64,000 nucleotides of DNA from Cercis canadensis (GCA_003255065.1 QAOA01001462.1:60399-124398); one strand, 5' to 3'. Numbered from the stretch's first letter, positions 39,091 through 51,234 are shown. Numbers and translations are program-made. The notes: generated from the sequence alone by a model not told the origin.

Positions 39091-41090
39091 AGTGACTCAC
39101 CTGATCATCCCAGATTCAAGAAAAATATCCGAGTCAGAAACAGGGATGATCCGAAACAGGGTCCCGGTCAAGATATAATGACTCAACAGGAAACTGTCCC
39201 GTCACAGATACTGTGGTACACAAGAAAAATATCCGAGTCAGAAACAGGGATGAACCGAAACAGGGCCCCGGTCTAGATATAGTGAGTCACCTGGAAACAG
39301 TCCCATCCCAGATACATTAAATAACATGAAAAATATCCGAGTCAGAAACAGGGATGAACCGACACAGGGTCCCGGTCCAAATATAGTGACTCAACAGGAA
39401 GCAGTCTCATCCCAGATATTGGGAAAAACAAAAAAAATATCCAAGTCAGAAACAGGAATGAACCGAAACAGGGTCCTGGTCCAGATATAGTGACTCACCA
39501 GGAAATAGTCCCATCCTAGATACAGGGAAAAATAAGAAAAATATCCGAGTCAGAAACAGGGATGAACCGAAACAGAGTCCCGGTCCAGATATAGTGACTC
39601 AACTGTAAACAGTCCCATCCCATATACATTAAATACCAAGAAAGATATCCGAGTCAGAAACAGGGATGATCCGAACCAGGGTCCCGGTCCAGATATAGTG
39701 ACACAACAGGAAACTGTCCCGTCACAGATACAGTGGTAGACAAGAAAAATATCCGAGTCAGAAACAGGGATGAACCGAAAAAGGGTCTCGGTCCAGATAT
39801 AGTGACTCACCTGGAAACAGTCCCATCCCAGATACATTAAATAACAAGAAAACTGTCCGAGTCAGAAACAGGGATGAACAGAAACAGGGTCCCGGTCCAG
39901 ATATAGTGACTCAGCAGGAAACAGTCCCATGCCAGATACAAGGAAAAAGAAGAAAAATATCTGAGACAGAAACAGTGATGATACCGAAACAGGGTCTCGG
40001 TCCAGATATAGTGACTCACCAGGAAACAGTCCCATCCTAGATACAGGGTAAAACAAGAAAAATATCCGAGTCAGAAACTGGGATGAACCGAAATAGGGTC
40101 TCGGTCCAGATATAGTGACTCAACAGGAAACTGTCCCGTCACAGATACAGTGGTCCACAAGAAAAATATCCGAGTCAGAAACAGGGATGAACCGAAACAG
40201 AGTCCCGGTCCAGATATAGTGATTCAACTGTAAACAGTCCCATCCCAGATACATTAAATACCAAGAAACATATCCGAGTCAGAAACAGGGATGATCCGAA
40301 ACAGGGTCCCGGTCCAGATATGATGACTCAACAGGAAACTGTCCCGTCACAGATACAGTGGTACACAAGAAAAATATCCGAGTCAGAAACAGGGATGAGC
40401 TGGAACAGGGTCCTGGTCTAGATATAGTGACTCAGCAGGAAACAGTCCCATGCCAGATACAGGGAAAAAGAAGAAAAATATCCGAGACAGAAACAGGGAT
40501 GATACCGAAACAGGGTCTCGGTCCAGATATAGTGACTCACCAGGAAACAGTCTCATCTCAGATACAAGAAAAATATCTGAGTCAGAAACAGGGATGATCC
40601 GAAATAGGGTCCCCGTCCAGATATAGTGACTCAACAGGAAACTGTCCCGTCACAGATACAGTGGTACACAAGAAAAGTATCCGAGTCAGAAACAGGGATG
40701 AACCGAAACAGGGTCTCGGTCTAGATATAGTGACTCACCTGGAAACAGTCCCATCCCAGAAACAGGGATGATCCGAAATACCAAGAAAAATATCCGAGTC
40801 AGAAACAGGGATGATCCGAAATAGGGTCCCCGTCCAGAGATAGTGACTCAACAGGAAACTGTCCCGTCACAGATACAGCGGTACACAAGAAAAATATCCG
40901 AGTCAGAAACAGGGATGAACCGAAACAGGGTCCCGGTCCAGATATAGTGACTCGGCAGGAAACAGTCTCCTCCCAGATACAGGGAAAAACAAGAAAAATA
41001 TCCGAGACAGAAACAGGGAAGAGACCGAAACAGGGTCTCGGTCCAGATACAGTGACTCACCAGGAAACAGTCTCATCCCAGATCCAAGAA
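39091..41090 (+). repeat. Satellite array, mixed A/E/G domain (left part)
   Basis: After about 39.1 kb the 7-mer HOR markers stop. The array becomes a mixture of A monomers, 94 bp E monomers (for example from about 39105), and a subfamily with CAACTGTAAACAGTCC and GATACATTAAATACCAAG (near 39600 and 40225). A monomer with GCAGGAAAC, GAGACAG and GATGATACCG also recurs. The domain resembles the first 16 kb more than its direct neighbours. No gene is present. Confidence 0.93.
40334..40636 (+). repeat. 303 bp trimer (104 + 105 + 94)
   Basis: An A monomer, then a 105 bp monomer with GGGAAAAAGAAG and GAGACAG, then a 94 bp E monomer ending in GGTCCCCGTCC. The same trimer, with the same total length, occurs at 41424-41726 and 42145-42447. 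Related, more diverged combinations lie around 1072-1323 and 10900-11160. Confidence 0.88.
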
Positions 41091-41091
41091 N
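41091..41091. other. Assembly gap (single N)
   Basis: The left side ends at GATCCAAGAA and the right side starts at GGGTCTCGGTCC. The contig to the right (41092-62749) is the one that holds the complemented block at 53924-53955. Confidence 0.9.
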
Positions 41092-41423
41092 GGGTCTCGG
41101 TCCAGATATAGTGACTCAACAGGAAACTGTCCCGTCAAAGATACAGTGGTCCACAAGAAAAGTATCCGAGTCAGAAAAAGGGATGAACCGAAACAGAGTC
41201 CCGGTCCAGATATAGTGATTCAACTGTAAACAGTCCCAACCCAGATACATTAAATACCAAGAAAAATATCCGAGTCAGAAACAGGGATGATCCGAAACAG
41301 GGTCCCGGTCCAGATATAGTGACTGACCAGGAAACTGTCTCATCTCAGATACAAGAAAAATATCCGAGTAAGAAACAGGGATGATGCGAAATAGGGTCCC
41401 CGTCCAGATATAGTGACTCAACA

Positions 41424-41726
41424 GGAAACTGTCCCGTCACAGATACAGTGGTACACAAGAAAAATATCCGAGTCAGAAACAGGGATGAACCGAAACAGGG
41501 TCCCGGTCCAGATATAGTGACTCAGCAGGAAACAGTCGCATCCCTGATACAGGGAAAAACAAGAAAAATATCCGAGACAGAAACAGGGATGAGACCGAAA
41601 CAGGGTCTCGGTCCAGATATAGTGACTCACCAGGAAACAGTCTCATCTCAGATACAAGAAAAATATCCGAGTAAGAAACAGGGATGATCCGAAATAGGGT
41701 CCCCGTCCAGATATAATGACTCAACA
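41424..41726 (+). repeat. 303 bp trimer (second copy)
   Basis: The same A - 105 bp - E arrangement as 40334-40636. Its E monomer (41633-41726) is a clean example of the 94 bp form. Relative to the standard monomer it lacks the 10 bp GGGAAAAACA between GATACA and AGAAAAAT. Confidence 0.88.
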
Positions 41727-42144
41727 AGAAACTGTCCCGTCACAGATACAGTGGTACACAAGAAAAATATCCGAGTCAGAAACAGGGGATGAACCGAAAC
41801 AGGGTCCCGGTCCAGATATAGTGACTCACCTGGAAACAGTCCCATCCCAGATACATTAAATAACAAGAAAAATGTTCGAGTCAGAAACAGGGATGAACCG
41901 AAAAAGGGTCCCGGTCTAGATATAGTGTCTCAGCAGGAAACATTCCCATGCCAGATACAGGGAAAAAGAAGAAAAATATCCGAGACAGAAACAGGGATGA
42001 TACTGAAACAGGGTCTCGGTCCTGATATAGTGACTCGACAGGAAACTGTCCCATCACAGATACAGTGGTACACAAGAAAAATATCCAAGTCAGAAACAGG
42101 AATGAACCGAAACAGGGTCCCGGTCCAGATATAGTGACTCAACA

Positions 42145-42447
42145 GGAAACTGTCCCGTCACAGATACAGTGGTACACAAGAAAAGTATCCGAGTCAGAAA
42201 CAGGGATGAACCGAAACAGGGTCCCGGTCTAGATATAGTGACTCAGCAGGAAACAGTCCCAGCCCAGATACAGGGAAAAACAAGAAAAATATCCGAGACA
42301 GAAACAGGGATGAGACCGAAACTGGGTCTCGGTCCAGATATAGTGACTCACAAGGAAACAGTCTCATCTCAGATACAAGAAAAATATCCGAGTCAGAAAC
42401 AGGGATGATCCGAAATAGGGTCCCCGTCCAGATATAGTGACTCAACA
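42145..42447 (+). repeat. 303 bp trimer (third copy)
   Basis: The same arrangement and length as 40334-40636 and 41424-41726, followed directly by another A monomer and a CATTAAATACC monomer. The starts are 1090 and 721 bp apart, so the trimers are dispersed within the domain rather than tandem. Confidence 0.88.
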
Positions 42448-45100
42448 GGAAACTGTCCCGTCACAGATACAGTGGTACACAAGAAAAATATCCGAGTCAG
42501 AAACAGGGATTAACCGAAACAGAGTCCCGGTCCAGATATAGTGACTCAACTGTAAACAGTCCGATCCCAGATACATTAAATACCAAGAAAAATATCCGAG
42601 TCAGAAACAGGGAAGATCCGAAACAGGGTCCCGGTCCAGATATAGTGACTCAACAGGAAACTGTCCCGTCACAGATACAGTGGTACACAAGAAAAATATC
42701 CGAGTCAGAAACAGGGATGAACCGAAACAGGGTCCCGGTCAAGATATAGTGACTCAACAGGAAACTGTCCCGTCACAGATAGAGTGGTCCTGTAGAAAAA
42801 TATCCGAGTCAGAAACAGGGATGAACCGAAATAGAGTCCCGGTCCAGATATAGTGACTCACCAGGAAACAGTCCCATCCCAGATACAGGGAAAAAGAAGA
42901 AAAATATCCGAGTCAGAAACAGGGATGCACCGAAACAGGGTCCCGTTCCAGATATAGTCACTCAACAGGAAACTGTCTCGTCACAGATACGGTGGTACAC
43001 AAGAAAAATATCCGAGTCAGAAACAGGGATGAACCGAAACAGGGTCCCGGTCTACATATAGTGACTCACCTGGAAACAGTCACATCCCAGATACATTAAA
43101 TAACAAGAAAAATATCCGAGTCAGAAACAGGGATGAACCGAAACAGGGTCCCGGTCCAGATATAGTGAATCAGCAGGAGACAGTCTAATCCTAGATCCAA
43201 GAAAAATATCCGACTCAGAAACAGGGATGATCCGAAACAGGGTCCCGGTCCAGATATAGTGACTCAACTGTAAACAGTCCCATCCCAGATACATTAAATA
43301 CCATGAAAAATATCCGAGTCAGAAACAGGGATGAACCGAAACAGGGTCCCGGTCCAGATATAGTGACTCACCAGGAAACAGTCCCATCCCAGATACAGGG
43401 AAAAAATAGAAAAATATCCAAGTCAGAAACAGGGATAAATCAAAACAGGGTCCCGGTCCAGATATAGTGACTCAACAGGAAACTATCCCGTCACAGATAC
43501 AGAGGTACACAAGAAAAATATCCGAGTCAGAAACAGGGATGAACCGAAACAGAGTCCCGGTCCAGATATAGTGACTCAACTGTAGACAATCCCATCCCAG
43601 ATACATTAAATTCCATGAAAAATATCCGGGACAGAAACAGGGATGATCCGAAACAGGGTCCCGGTCCAGATATAGTGACTCAACAAGAAACTGTCCCGTC
43701 ACAGATGCAGTGGTCCACCAGAAAAATTTCCGAGTCAGAAACAGGGATGAACCGAAACAGAGTCCCGGTCCAGATATAGTGACACAAATGTAAACAGTCC
43801 CATCCCAGATACATTAAATACCAAGAAAAATATCCGAGTCAGAAACAGGGATGATCCGAAACAGGGTCACGGTCCAGATATAAAGACTCAACAGGAAACT
43901 GTCCCGTCACAGATACAGTGGTACACAAGAAAAATATCCGAGTCAGAAACAGGGATGAACCGAAACAGGGTCCCGGTCCAGATATATTGACTCACTTGGA
44001 AACAGTCCCATCCCAGATACATTAAATAACAAGAAAAATGTCACCCGGTCCATATATAGTGACTCAACAGGAAACTGTCCTGTCACAGATACAGTGGTAC
44101 ACAAGAAAAATATCCGAGTCAGAAACAGGGATGAACCGAAAAAGGGTCCGGGTCCAGATATAGTGACTCAACAGGAAACTGTCCCGTCACAGATACAGTG
44201 GTACACAAGAAAAATATCCGAGTCAGAAACAGGGATGAACCGAAACAGGGTCCCGGTCCAGATATAGTGACTCACCTGGAAACAGTCTCATCCCAGATAC
44301 ATTAAATACCGAGAAAAATATCCGAGTCAGAAACAGGGATGAACCGAAAAAGGGTCCCGGTCCAGATATTGTGACTCAACAGGAAACTGTCCCGTCACAA
44401 ATACAGTGGTACACAAGAAAAATATCCGAGTCAGAAACAGGGATGAACCGAAACAGGGTCCCGGTCCAGATATAGTGACTCAACTGGAAACAGTCCCATC
44501 CCAGATACATTAAATACCAAGAAAAATAACCTAGTCAGAAACAGGAATGAACCGAAACAGGGTCCCGGTCCAGATATAGTGACTCAACATGAAACAGTCC
44601 CGTCACAGATACAGTGGTCCACAAGAAAAATATCCGAGGGATGAACCGAAACAGGGTCCCGGTCCAGATATAGTGACTCAACGGGAAACAGTCTCATCCT
44701 AGATACAGGAAAAAACAAGAAAAATAACCGAGTCAGAAACAAGAATGAACCGAAACAGGGTCCCGGACCAGATATAGTGAATCAATAGGAAACAGTGCCG
44801 TCACAGAAACAGTGGTACACAAGAAAAATATCCGAGTCAGAAACAGGGATGAACCGAAACAGGGTCCCGGTCCAGATATAGTGACTCAACAGGAAACAGT
44901 CCCGTCACAGATACAGTGGTCCACAAGAAAAATATCCGAGTCAGAAACAGGGATGAACCGAAACAGGGGCCTAGTCCAGATATAGTGACTCACCAGCAAA
45001 CAGTCCCATCCCAGATACAGGGAAAAACAAGAAAAATATCCGAGTCAAAAACAGGGATGAACCGAAACAGGGTCCCGGTCCAGATATAGTGACTCAACAG

Positions 45101-45516
45101 GAAACTGTCCCGTCACAGATACAGTGGTACACAAGAAAAATATCCGAGTCAGAAACAGGGATGAACCGAAACAGGCACCCGGTCCAGATATAGTGACTCA
45201 ACAGGAAACTGTCCCGTCACAGATACAGTGGTACACAAGAAAAATATCCGAGTCAGAAACAGGGATGAACCGAAACAGGGTCCCGGTCCAGATATAGTGA
45301 CTCAACAGGAAACTGTCCCGTCATAGATACAGTTGTACACAAGAAAAATATCCGAGTCAGAAACAGGGATGAACCGAAACAGGGTCCCGGTCCAGATATA
45401 GTGACTCAACAGGAAACTGTCCCGTCACAGATACAGTGGTACACAAGAAAAATATCCGAGTCAGAAACAGGGATGAACCGAAACAGGGTCCCGGTCCATA
45501 TATAGTGACTAACCTG
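45101..45516 (+). repeat. Homogeneous run of type A monomers
   Basis: GAAACTGTCCCGTCA recurs at 45101, 45205, 45309 and 45413, exactly 104 bp apart, with only a few differences between copies (AGGCACCCGG, CATAGATACAGTTG). This is the cleanest single-monomer tandem run I found, so it suits as a reference copy for the A type (for example 45205-45308). Confidence 0.9.
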
Positions 45517-48500
45517 GAAACAGTCTCATCCCAGATGCATTAAATACCAAGAAAAATATCCGAGTCAGAAACAGTGATGAACCGAAACAGGGTCCCGGTC
45601 CAGATATAGGGACTCAACAGGAAACAGTCTCGTCACAGATACAGTGGTCCACAAGAAAAATAACCGAGTCAGAAAATGGGATGAACCGAAACAGGGTCCT
45701 GGTCCAGATATAGTGACTCACCAGCAAACAGTCCCATCCCAGATACACAGATACAGTGGTACACAAGAAAAATATCCGAGTCAGAAACAGGGACAAACCG
45801 AAACAGGGTCCCGGTTCAGTTATAGTGACTCAGCAGGAAACAGTCTCATCCCAGATACAGGGAAAAACAAGAAAAATATCCGAGACAGAAACAGGGATGA
45901 GACCGAAACAGGGTCTCGGTCCAGATATAATGACTCACCAAGAAACAATCTCATCCCTGATACAGGAAAAAACAAGAAAAACAACCGAGTAAGAAACAGG
46001 AATGAACCGAAACAGGGTCCCGAGCCAGATATAGTGCCTCAACAGGAAACTGTCCCGTCACAGATACAGTGGTCCACTAGAAAAATATCCGAGTCAGAAA
46101 CAGGGATGAACCGAAACAGGGTCCCGGTCCAGATATAGTGACTCAACAGGAAACTGTCCCGTCACAGATACAGTAGTACACCAGAAAAATATCCGAGACA
46201 GAAACAGGGATGAACCGAAATAGGTTCCCGGTCCAGATATAGTGACTAACCTGGAAACAGTCTCATCCCAGATACATTAAATAACAAGAAAAATATCCGA
46301 GTCAGAAACAGGGATGAACCGAAACAGGGTCCCGGTCCAGATATAGTGACTCAGCAGGAAACAGTCCCATCCCAGATACGGGGAAAAACAAGAAAAATAT
46401 CCGAGACAGAAACAGGGATGAGACCGAAACAGGGTCTAAGTCCAGATATAGTGACTCACCAGGAAATAGTCTCATCCCAGATACAAGAAAAATATCCTAG
46501 TCAGAAATAGGGATGAACTGAAACAGGGTCCCGGTCCAGATAGAGTGACTCACCCGGAAACAGTCCCATCCCAGATACAGGAAATACCAAGAAAAATATC
46601 CGAGTCAGAAACAGGAATGAACCGAAACAGGGTCCCGGTCCAGATATAGTGACTCAACAGGAAACTGTCCCGTCACAGATATAGTCGTACACAGAAAAAT
46701 ATCCGCGTCAGAAACAGGGATGAACCGAAACAGGGTCCCGGTTCAGATATAGTGACTCACCTCGAAACAATCCCATCCCAGATACATTAAATAACAAGAA
46801 AAATATCCGAGTTAGAAATAGGGATGAACCGAAACTGGGTCCTAGTCCAGATATAGTGACTCAGCAGAAAACAGTCCCATCCCAGATAAAGGGAAAAACA
46901 AGAAAAATATCCGAGACAGAAACAGGGATGAGACCGAAACAGGGTCTCGGTCTAGATATAGTGACTCACCAAGAAACTGTCCCGTCACATATACAGTGGT
47001 CCACAAGAAAAATATCCGAGTCAGAAACAGGGATGAACCGAAACAGGGTCCCGGTCCAGATATAGTGACTCAGCAGGAAATAGTCCCATCCCAGATACAG
47101 GTAAAAAAAATAAAAATATCTGAGACAGAAACAGGGATGAGACCGAAACAGGATCTCGGTCCAGATATAATGACTCACCAGGAAACAGTCTCATCCCAGA
47201 TACAGGAAAAAACAAGAAAAATAACCGAGTCAGAAACAGGAATGAACCGAAACAGGGTCCCGGTCCAGATATAGTGACTCAAATGGAAACTGTCCCGTCA
47301 CAGATACAGTGGTCCACAAGAAAAATATCCGAGCCAGAAACAAGGGAACCGAAATAGAGTCCCGGTCCAGATATAGTGACTCACCAGGAAAAAAAAATAT
47401 CCGAGTTAGAAATAGGGATGAACCGAAACAGGGTCCCAATCCAGATATAGTGACTCAGCAGGAAACAGTCCCATCCCAGATACAGGGAAAAACAAGAAAA
47501 ATATCCGAGATAGAAACAGGGATGAGACCGAAACAGGGTCTCGGTCCAGATATAATGACTCACCAGGAAACAGTCTCATCCCAGATACAGGAAAAAACAA
47601 GAAAAATAACCGAGTCAGAAACAGGAATGAACCGAAACAGGGTCCCGGTCCAGATATAGTGACTCAGCAGGAAATAGTCCCATCCCAGATACAGGTAAAA
47701 AAAATAAAAATATCCGAGACAGAAAGAGGGATGAGACCGAAACAGGATCTCGGTCCAGATATAATGACTCACCAGGAAACAGTCTCATCCCAGATACAGG
47801 AAAAAACAAGAAAAATAACCGAGTCAGAAACAGGAATGAACCGAAACAGGGTCATGGTCCAGATATAGTGACTCAATTGGAAATTGTCCCGTCACAGATA
47901 AAATTGGAAACTGTCCCGTCACAGATACAGTGGACCACAAGAAAAATTTCCGAGTCAGAAACAGGGATAAACCGAAATAGAGTCCCGGTCCAGATATAGT
48001 GACTCACCAGGAAACAGTCCCATCCCAGATACAGGGAAAAACAAGAAAAATATCCGAGTCAGAAACAGGGATGAACCGAAACAGGGTCCCGGTCCAGATA
48101 TAGTGACTCAACAGGAAACTGTCCCGTCACAGATACAGTGGTACACAAGAAAAATATCCGAGTCAGAAACAGGGATGAACCGAAACAGGGTCCCGGTCCA
48201 GATATAGTGACTCAGCAGGAAACAGTCCGTCACAGATACAGTGGTCCACAAGAAAAATATCCGAGACAGAAACAGGGATGAACCGAAACAGGGTCCCGGT
48301 CCAGATATAGTGACTCAACAGGAAATTGTCCCGTCACAGATACTGTAGTACACAAGAAAAATATCCGAGTCAGAAACAGGGATGAACCGAAATAGGGTCC
48401 CGGTCCAGATATAGTGACTAACCTGGAAACAGTCTCATCCCAGATACATTAAATAACAAGAAAAATATCCGAGTCAGAAACAGGGATGAACCGAAACAGG

Positions 48501-48633
48501 GTCCCGGTCCAGATATAGTGACTCAGCAGGAAACAGTCCCATCCCAGATACAGGGAAAAACAAGAAAAATATCCGAGACAGAAACAGGGATGAGACCGAA
48601 ACAGGGTCTCGGTCCAGATATAGTGACTCACCA

Positions 48634-49260
48634 GGAAACAGTCTCATCCCAGATACAGGAAAAAACAAGAAAAATAACCGAGTCAGAAACAGGAATGAAC
48701 CGAAACAGGGTCCCGGTCCAGATATAGTGACTCACTAGGAAACAGTCCCATCCCAGATAAAGGGAAAAACAAGAAAAATATCCGAGATAGAAACAGGGAT
48801 GAGACCGAAACAGGGTCTCGGTCCAGATATAATGACTCACCAGGAAACAGTCTCATCCCAGATACAGGAAAAAACAAGAAAAATAACCGAGTCAGAAACA
48901 GGAATGAACCGAAACAGGGTCCCGGTCCAGATATAGTGACTCACTAGGAAACAGTCCCATCCCAGATAAAGGGAAAAACAAGAAAAATATCCGAGATAGA
49001 AACAGGGATGAGACCGAAACAGGGTCTCGGTCCAGATATAATGACTCACCAGGAAACAGTCTCATCCCAGATACAGGAAAAAACAAGAAAAATAACCGAG
49101 TCAGAAACAGGAATGAACCGAAACAGGGTCCCGGTCCAGATATAGTGACTCACTAGGAAACAGTCCCATCCCAGATAAAGGGAAAAACAAGAAAAATATC
49201 CGAGATAGAAACAGGGATGAGACCGAAACAGGGTCTCGGTCCAGATATAATGACTCACCA
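48634..49260 (+). repeat. Three identical 209 bp D-C dimers
   Basis: D monomer starts lie at 48634, 48843, 49052 and 49261, a constant 209 bp step. By eye the three dimers are base-for-base identical. Each is a 104 bp D monomer (AAATAACCGAGTCAG) plus a 105 bp C monomer (GATAAAGGGAAAAAC, CCGAGATAG, GAGACCG, GGTCTCGG). The same dimer is embedded in the 7-mer HOR as its third and fourth monomers. The run therefore looks like a local expansion of part of the HOR at the domain boundary. Confidence 0.92.
48801..48819 (+). other. Representative inverted repeat (6 bp stem, 7 nt loop)
   Basis: GAGACC at 48801-48806 pairs with GGTCTC at 48814-48819 around the loop GAAACAG. It is present in C and F monomers generally. 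In ordinary monomers the same positions read GAACC and GGTCCC, which do not form this stem. Both arms are BsaI recognition sequences. No function is implied. Confidence 0.75.
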
Positions 49261-49776
49261 GGAAACAGTCTCATCCCAGATACAGGAAAAAACAAGAAAA
49301 ATATCCGAGTCAGAAACAGGAATGAACCGAAACAGGGTCCCGGTCCAGATATAGTGACTCAACAGGAAACTGTCCCGTCACAGATACAGTGGTACACAAG
49401 AAAAATATCCGAGTCAGAAACAGGTATGAACCGAAACAGGGTCCCGGTCCAGATATAGTGACTCACCTGGAAACAGTCCCATCCCAGATACAGGAAAAAA
49501 CAAGAAAAATATCCGAGTCAGAAACAGGAATGAACCGAAACAGGGTCCCAGTCCAGATATAGTGACTCAACAGGAAACTGTCCCGTCACAGATACAGTGG
49601 TACACAAGAAAAATATCCGAGTCAGAAATAGGTATGAACCGAAACAGGGTCCCGATCCAGATATAGTGACTCACCTGGAAACAGTCCCATCCCAGATACA
49701 GGAAATAACAAGAAAAATGTCCTAGTCAGAAACAGGAATGAACCGAAACAGGGTCCTGGTCCAGATATAGTGACTC

Positions 49777-51234
49777 ACCAAGAAACTGTCCCGTCACAGA
49801 TACAGTGGTCCACAATAAAAATATCCGAGTCAGAAACAGGGATGAACAGAAACAGGGTCCCGGTCCAGATATAGTGACTCAGCAGGAAACAGTCCCATCC
49901 CAGATATAGGTAAAACAAGAAAAATATCCGAGACAGAAACAGGGATGAGACCGAAACAGGGTCTCGGTCCAGATATAATGACTCATCAGGAAACAGTCTC
50001 ATCCCAGATACAGGAAAAAACAAGAAAAATAACCGAGTCAGAAACAGGAATGAACCGAAACAGGGTCCCGGTCCAGATATAGTGACTCACTAGGAAACAG
50101 TCCCATCCCAGATAAAGGGAAAAACAAGAAAAATATCCGAGATAGAAACAGGGATGAGACCGAAACAGGGTCTCGGTCCAGATATAATGACTCACCAGGA
50201 AACAGTCTCATCCCAGATACAGGAAAAAACAAGAAAAATATCCGAGTCAGAAACAGGAATGAACCGAAACAGGGTCCCGGTCCAGATATAGTGACTCAAC
50301 AGGAAACTGTCCCGTCACAGATACAGTGGTACACAAGAAAAATATCCGAGTCAGAAATAGGTATGAACCGAAACAGGGTCCCGATCCAGATATAGTGACT
50401 CACCTGGAAACAGTCCCATCCCAGATACAGGAAATAACAAGAAAAATGTCCTAGTCAGAAACAGGAATGAACCGAAACAGGGTCCTGGTCCAGATATAGT
50501 GACTCACCAAGAAACTGTCCCGTCACAGATACAGTGGTCCACAATAAAAATATCCGAGTCAGAAACAGGGATGAACAGAAACAGGGTCCCGGTCCAGATA
50601 GAGCGACTCAGCAGGAAACAGTCCCATCCCAGATATAGGTAAAACAAGAAAAATATCGGAGACAGAAACAGGGATGAGACCGAAAAAGGGTCTCGGACCA
50701 GATATAACGACTCATCAGGAAACAGTCTCATCCCAGATACAGGAAAAAACAAGAAAAATAACCGAGTCAGACACAGGAATGAACCGAAACAGGGTCCCGG
50801 TCCAGATATAGTGACTCACTCGGAAACAGTCCCATCCCAGATAAAGGTAAAAACAAGAAAAATATCTGAGATAGAAACAGGGATGAGACCGAAACAGGGT
50901 CTCGGTCCAGATATAATGACTCACCAGGAAACAGTCTCATCCCAAATACAGGAAAAAACAAGAAAGATATCCGAGTCGGAAACAGGAATGAACCGAAACA
51001 GGGTCCCGGTCCAGATATAGTGACTCAACAGGAAACTGTCCCGTCACAGATACAGTGGTACACAAGAAAAATATCCGAGTCAGAAATAGGTATGAACCGA
51101 AACAGGGTCCCGATCCAGATATAGTGTCTCACCTGGAAACAGTCCCATCCGAGATACAGGAAAAAACAAGAAAAATATCCGAGTCAGAAACAGGAATGAA
51201 CCGAAACAGGGTCCTGGTCCAGATATAGTGACTC
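49777..51234 (+). repeat. Two consecutive 729 bp 7-monomer HOR units
   Basis: ACCAAGAAACTG occurs at 49777, 50506 and 51235, two steps of 729 bp. The order is A' (GGTCCACAATAAAA), F (GCAGG, GATATAGGTAAAAC), D (TCATCAGG, AAATAACCGAG), C (CTAGG, GATAAAGGG), D2 (CCAGG, AATATCCGAG), A (AACAGG, GAAATAGGTATGAACC) and B (ACCTGG, AATGTCCTAG). Six monomers of 104 and one of 105 give 729. The first unit is almost pure consensus; the second has more private changes, such as ATATCGGAGAC and GATATAACGACTC. Confidence 0.93.

Larger units (their letters stand above)
41092..48633 (+). repeat. Satellite array, mixed A/E/G domain (right part)
   Basis: It continues the A/E/G mixture. CATTAAATACC- or CATTAAATAAC-tagged monomers recur near 41235, 41855, 42570, 43095, 43290, 43605, 43815, 44015, 44300, 44510, 45540, 46280, 46785 and 48440. 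From 44 to 45.5 kb it is dominated by plain A monomers. From about 46.9 kb, D- and C/F-like monomers mix in (CCGAGATAG near 47508, AAATAACCGAG near 47220 and 47605), so 46.9-48.6 kb is a transition zone. Broken junctions include 44042 (AATGTCACCCGGTCC), 44636, 45748, 47390 and 47900. No gene is present. Confidence 0.93.

Noticed and set aside
45101-45516. CENP-B-box-like motif in the monomer
   Set aside because: I looked for a TTCG...GGAA...CGGGA arrangement on both strands and did not find a convincing match, so I make no claim of a protein binding site.
48801-48819. Intrinsic transcription terminator, because of the GAGACC/GGTCTC hairpin
   Set aside because: There is no T-tract after the stem, it is repeated in many monomers, and the setting is a eukaryotic satellite.
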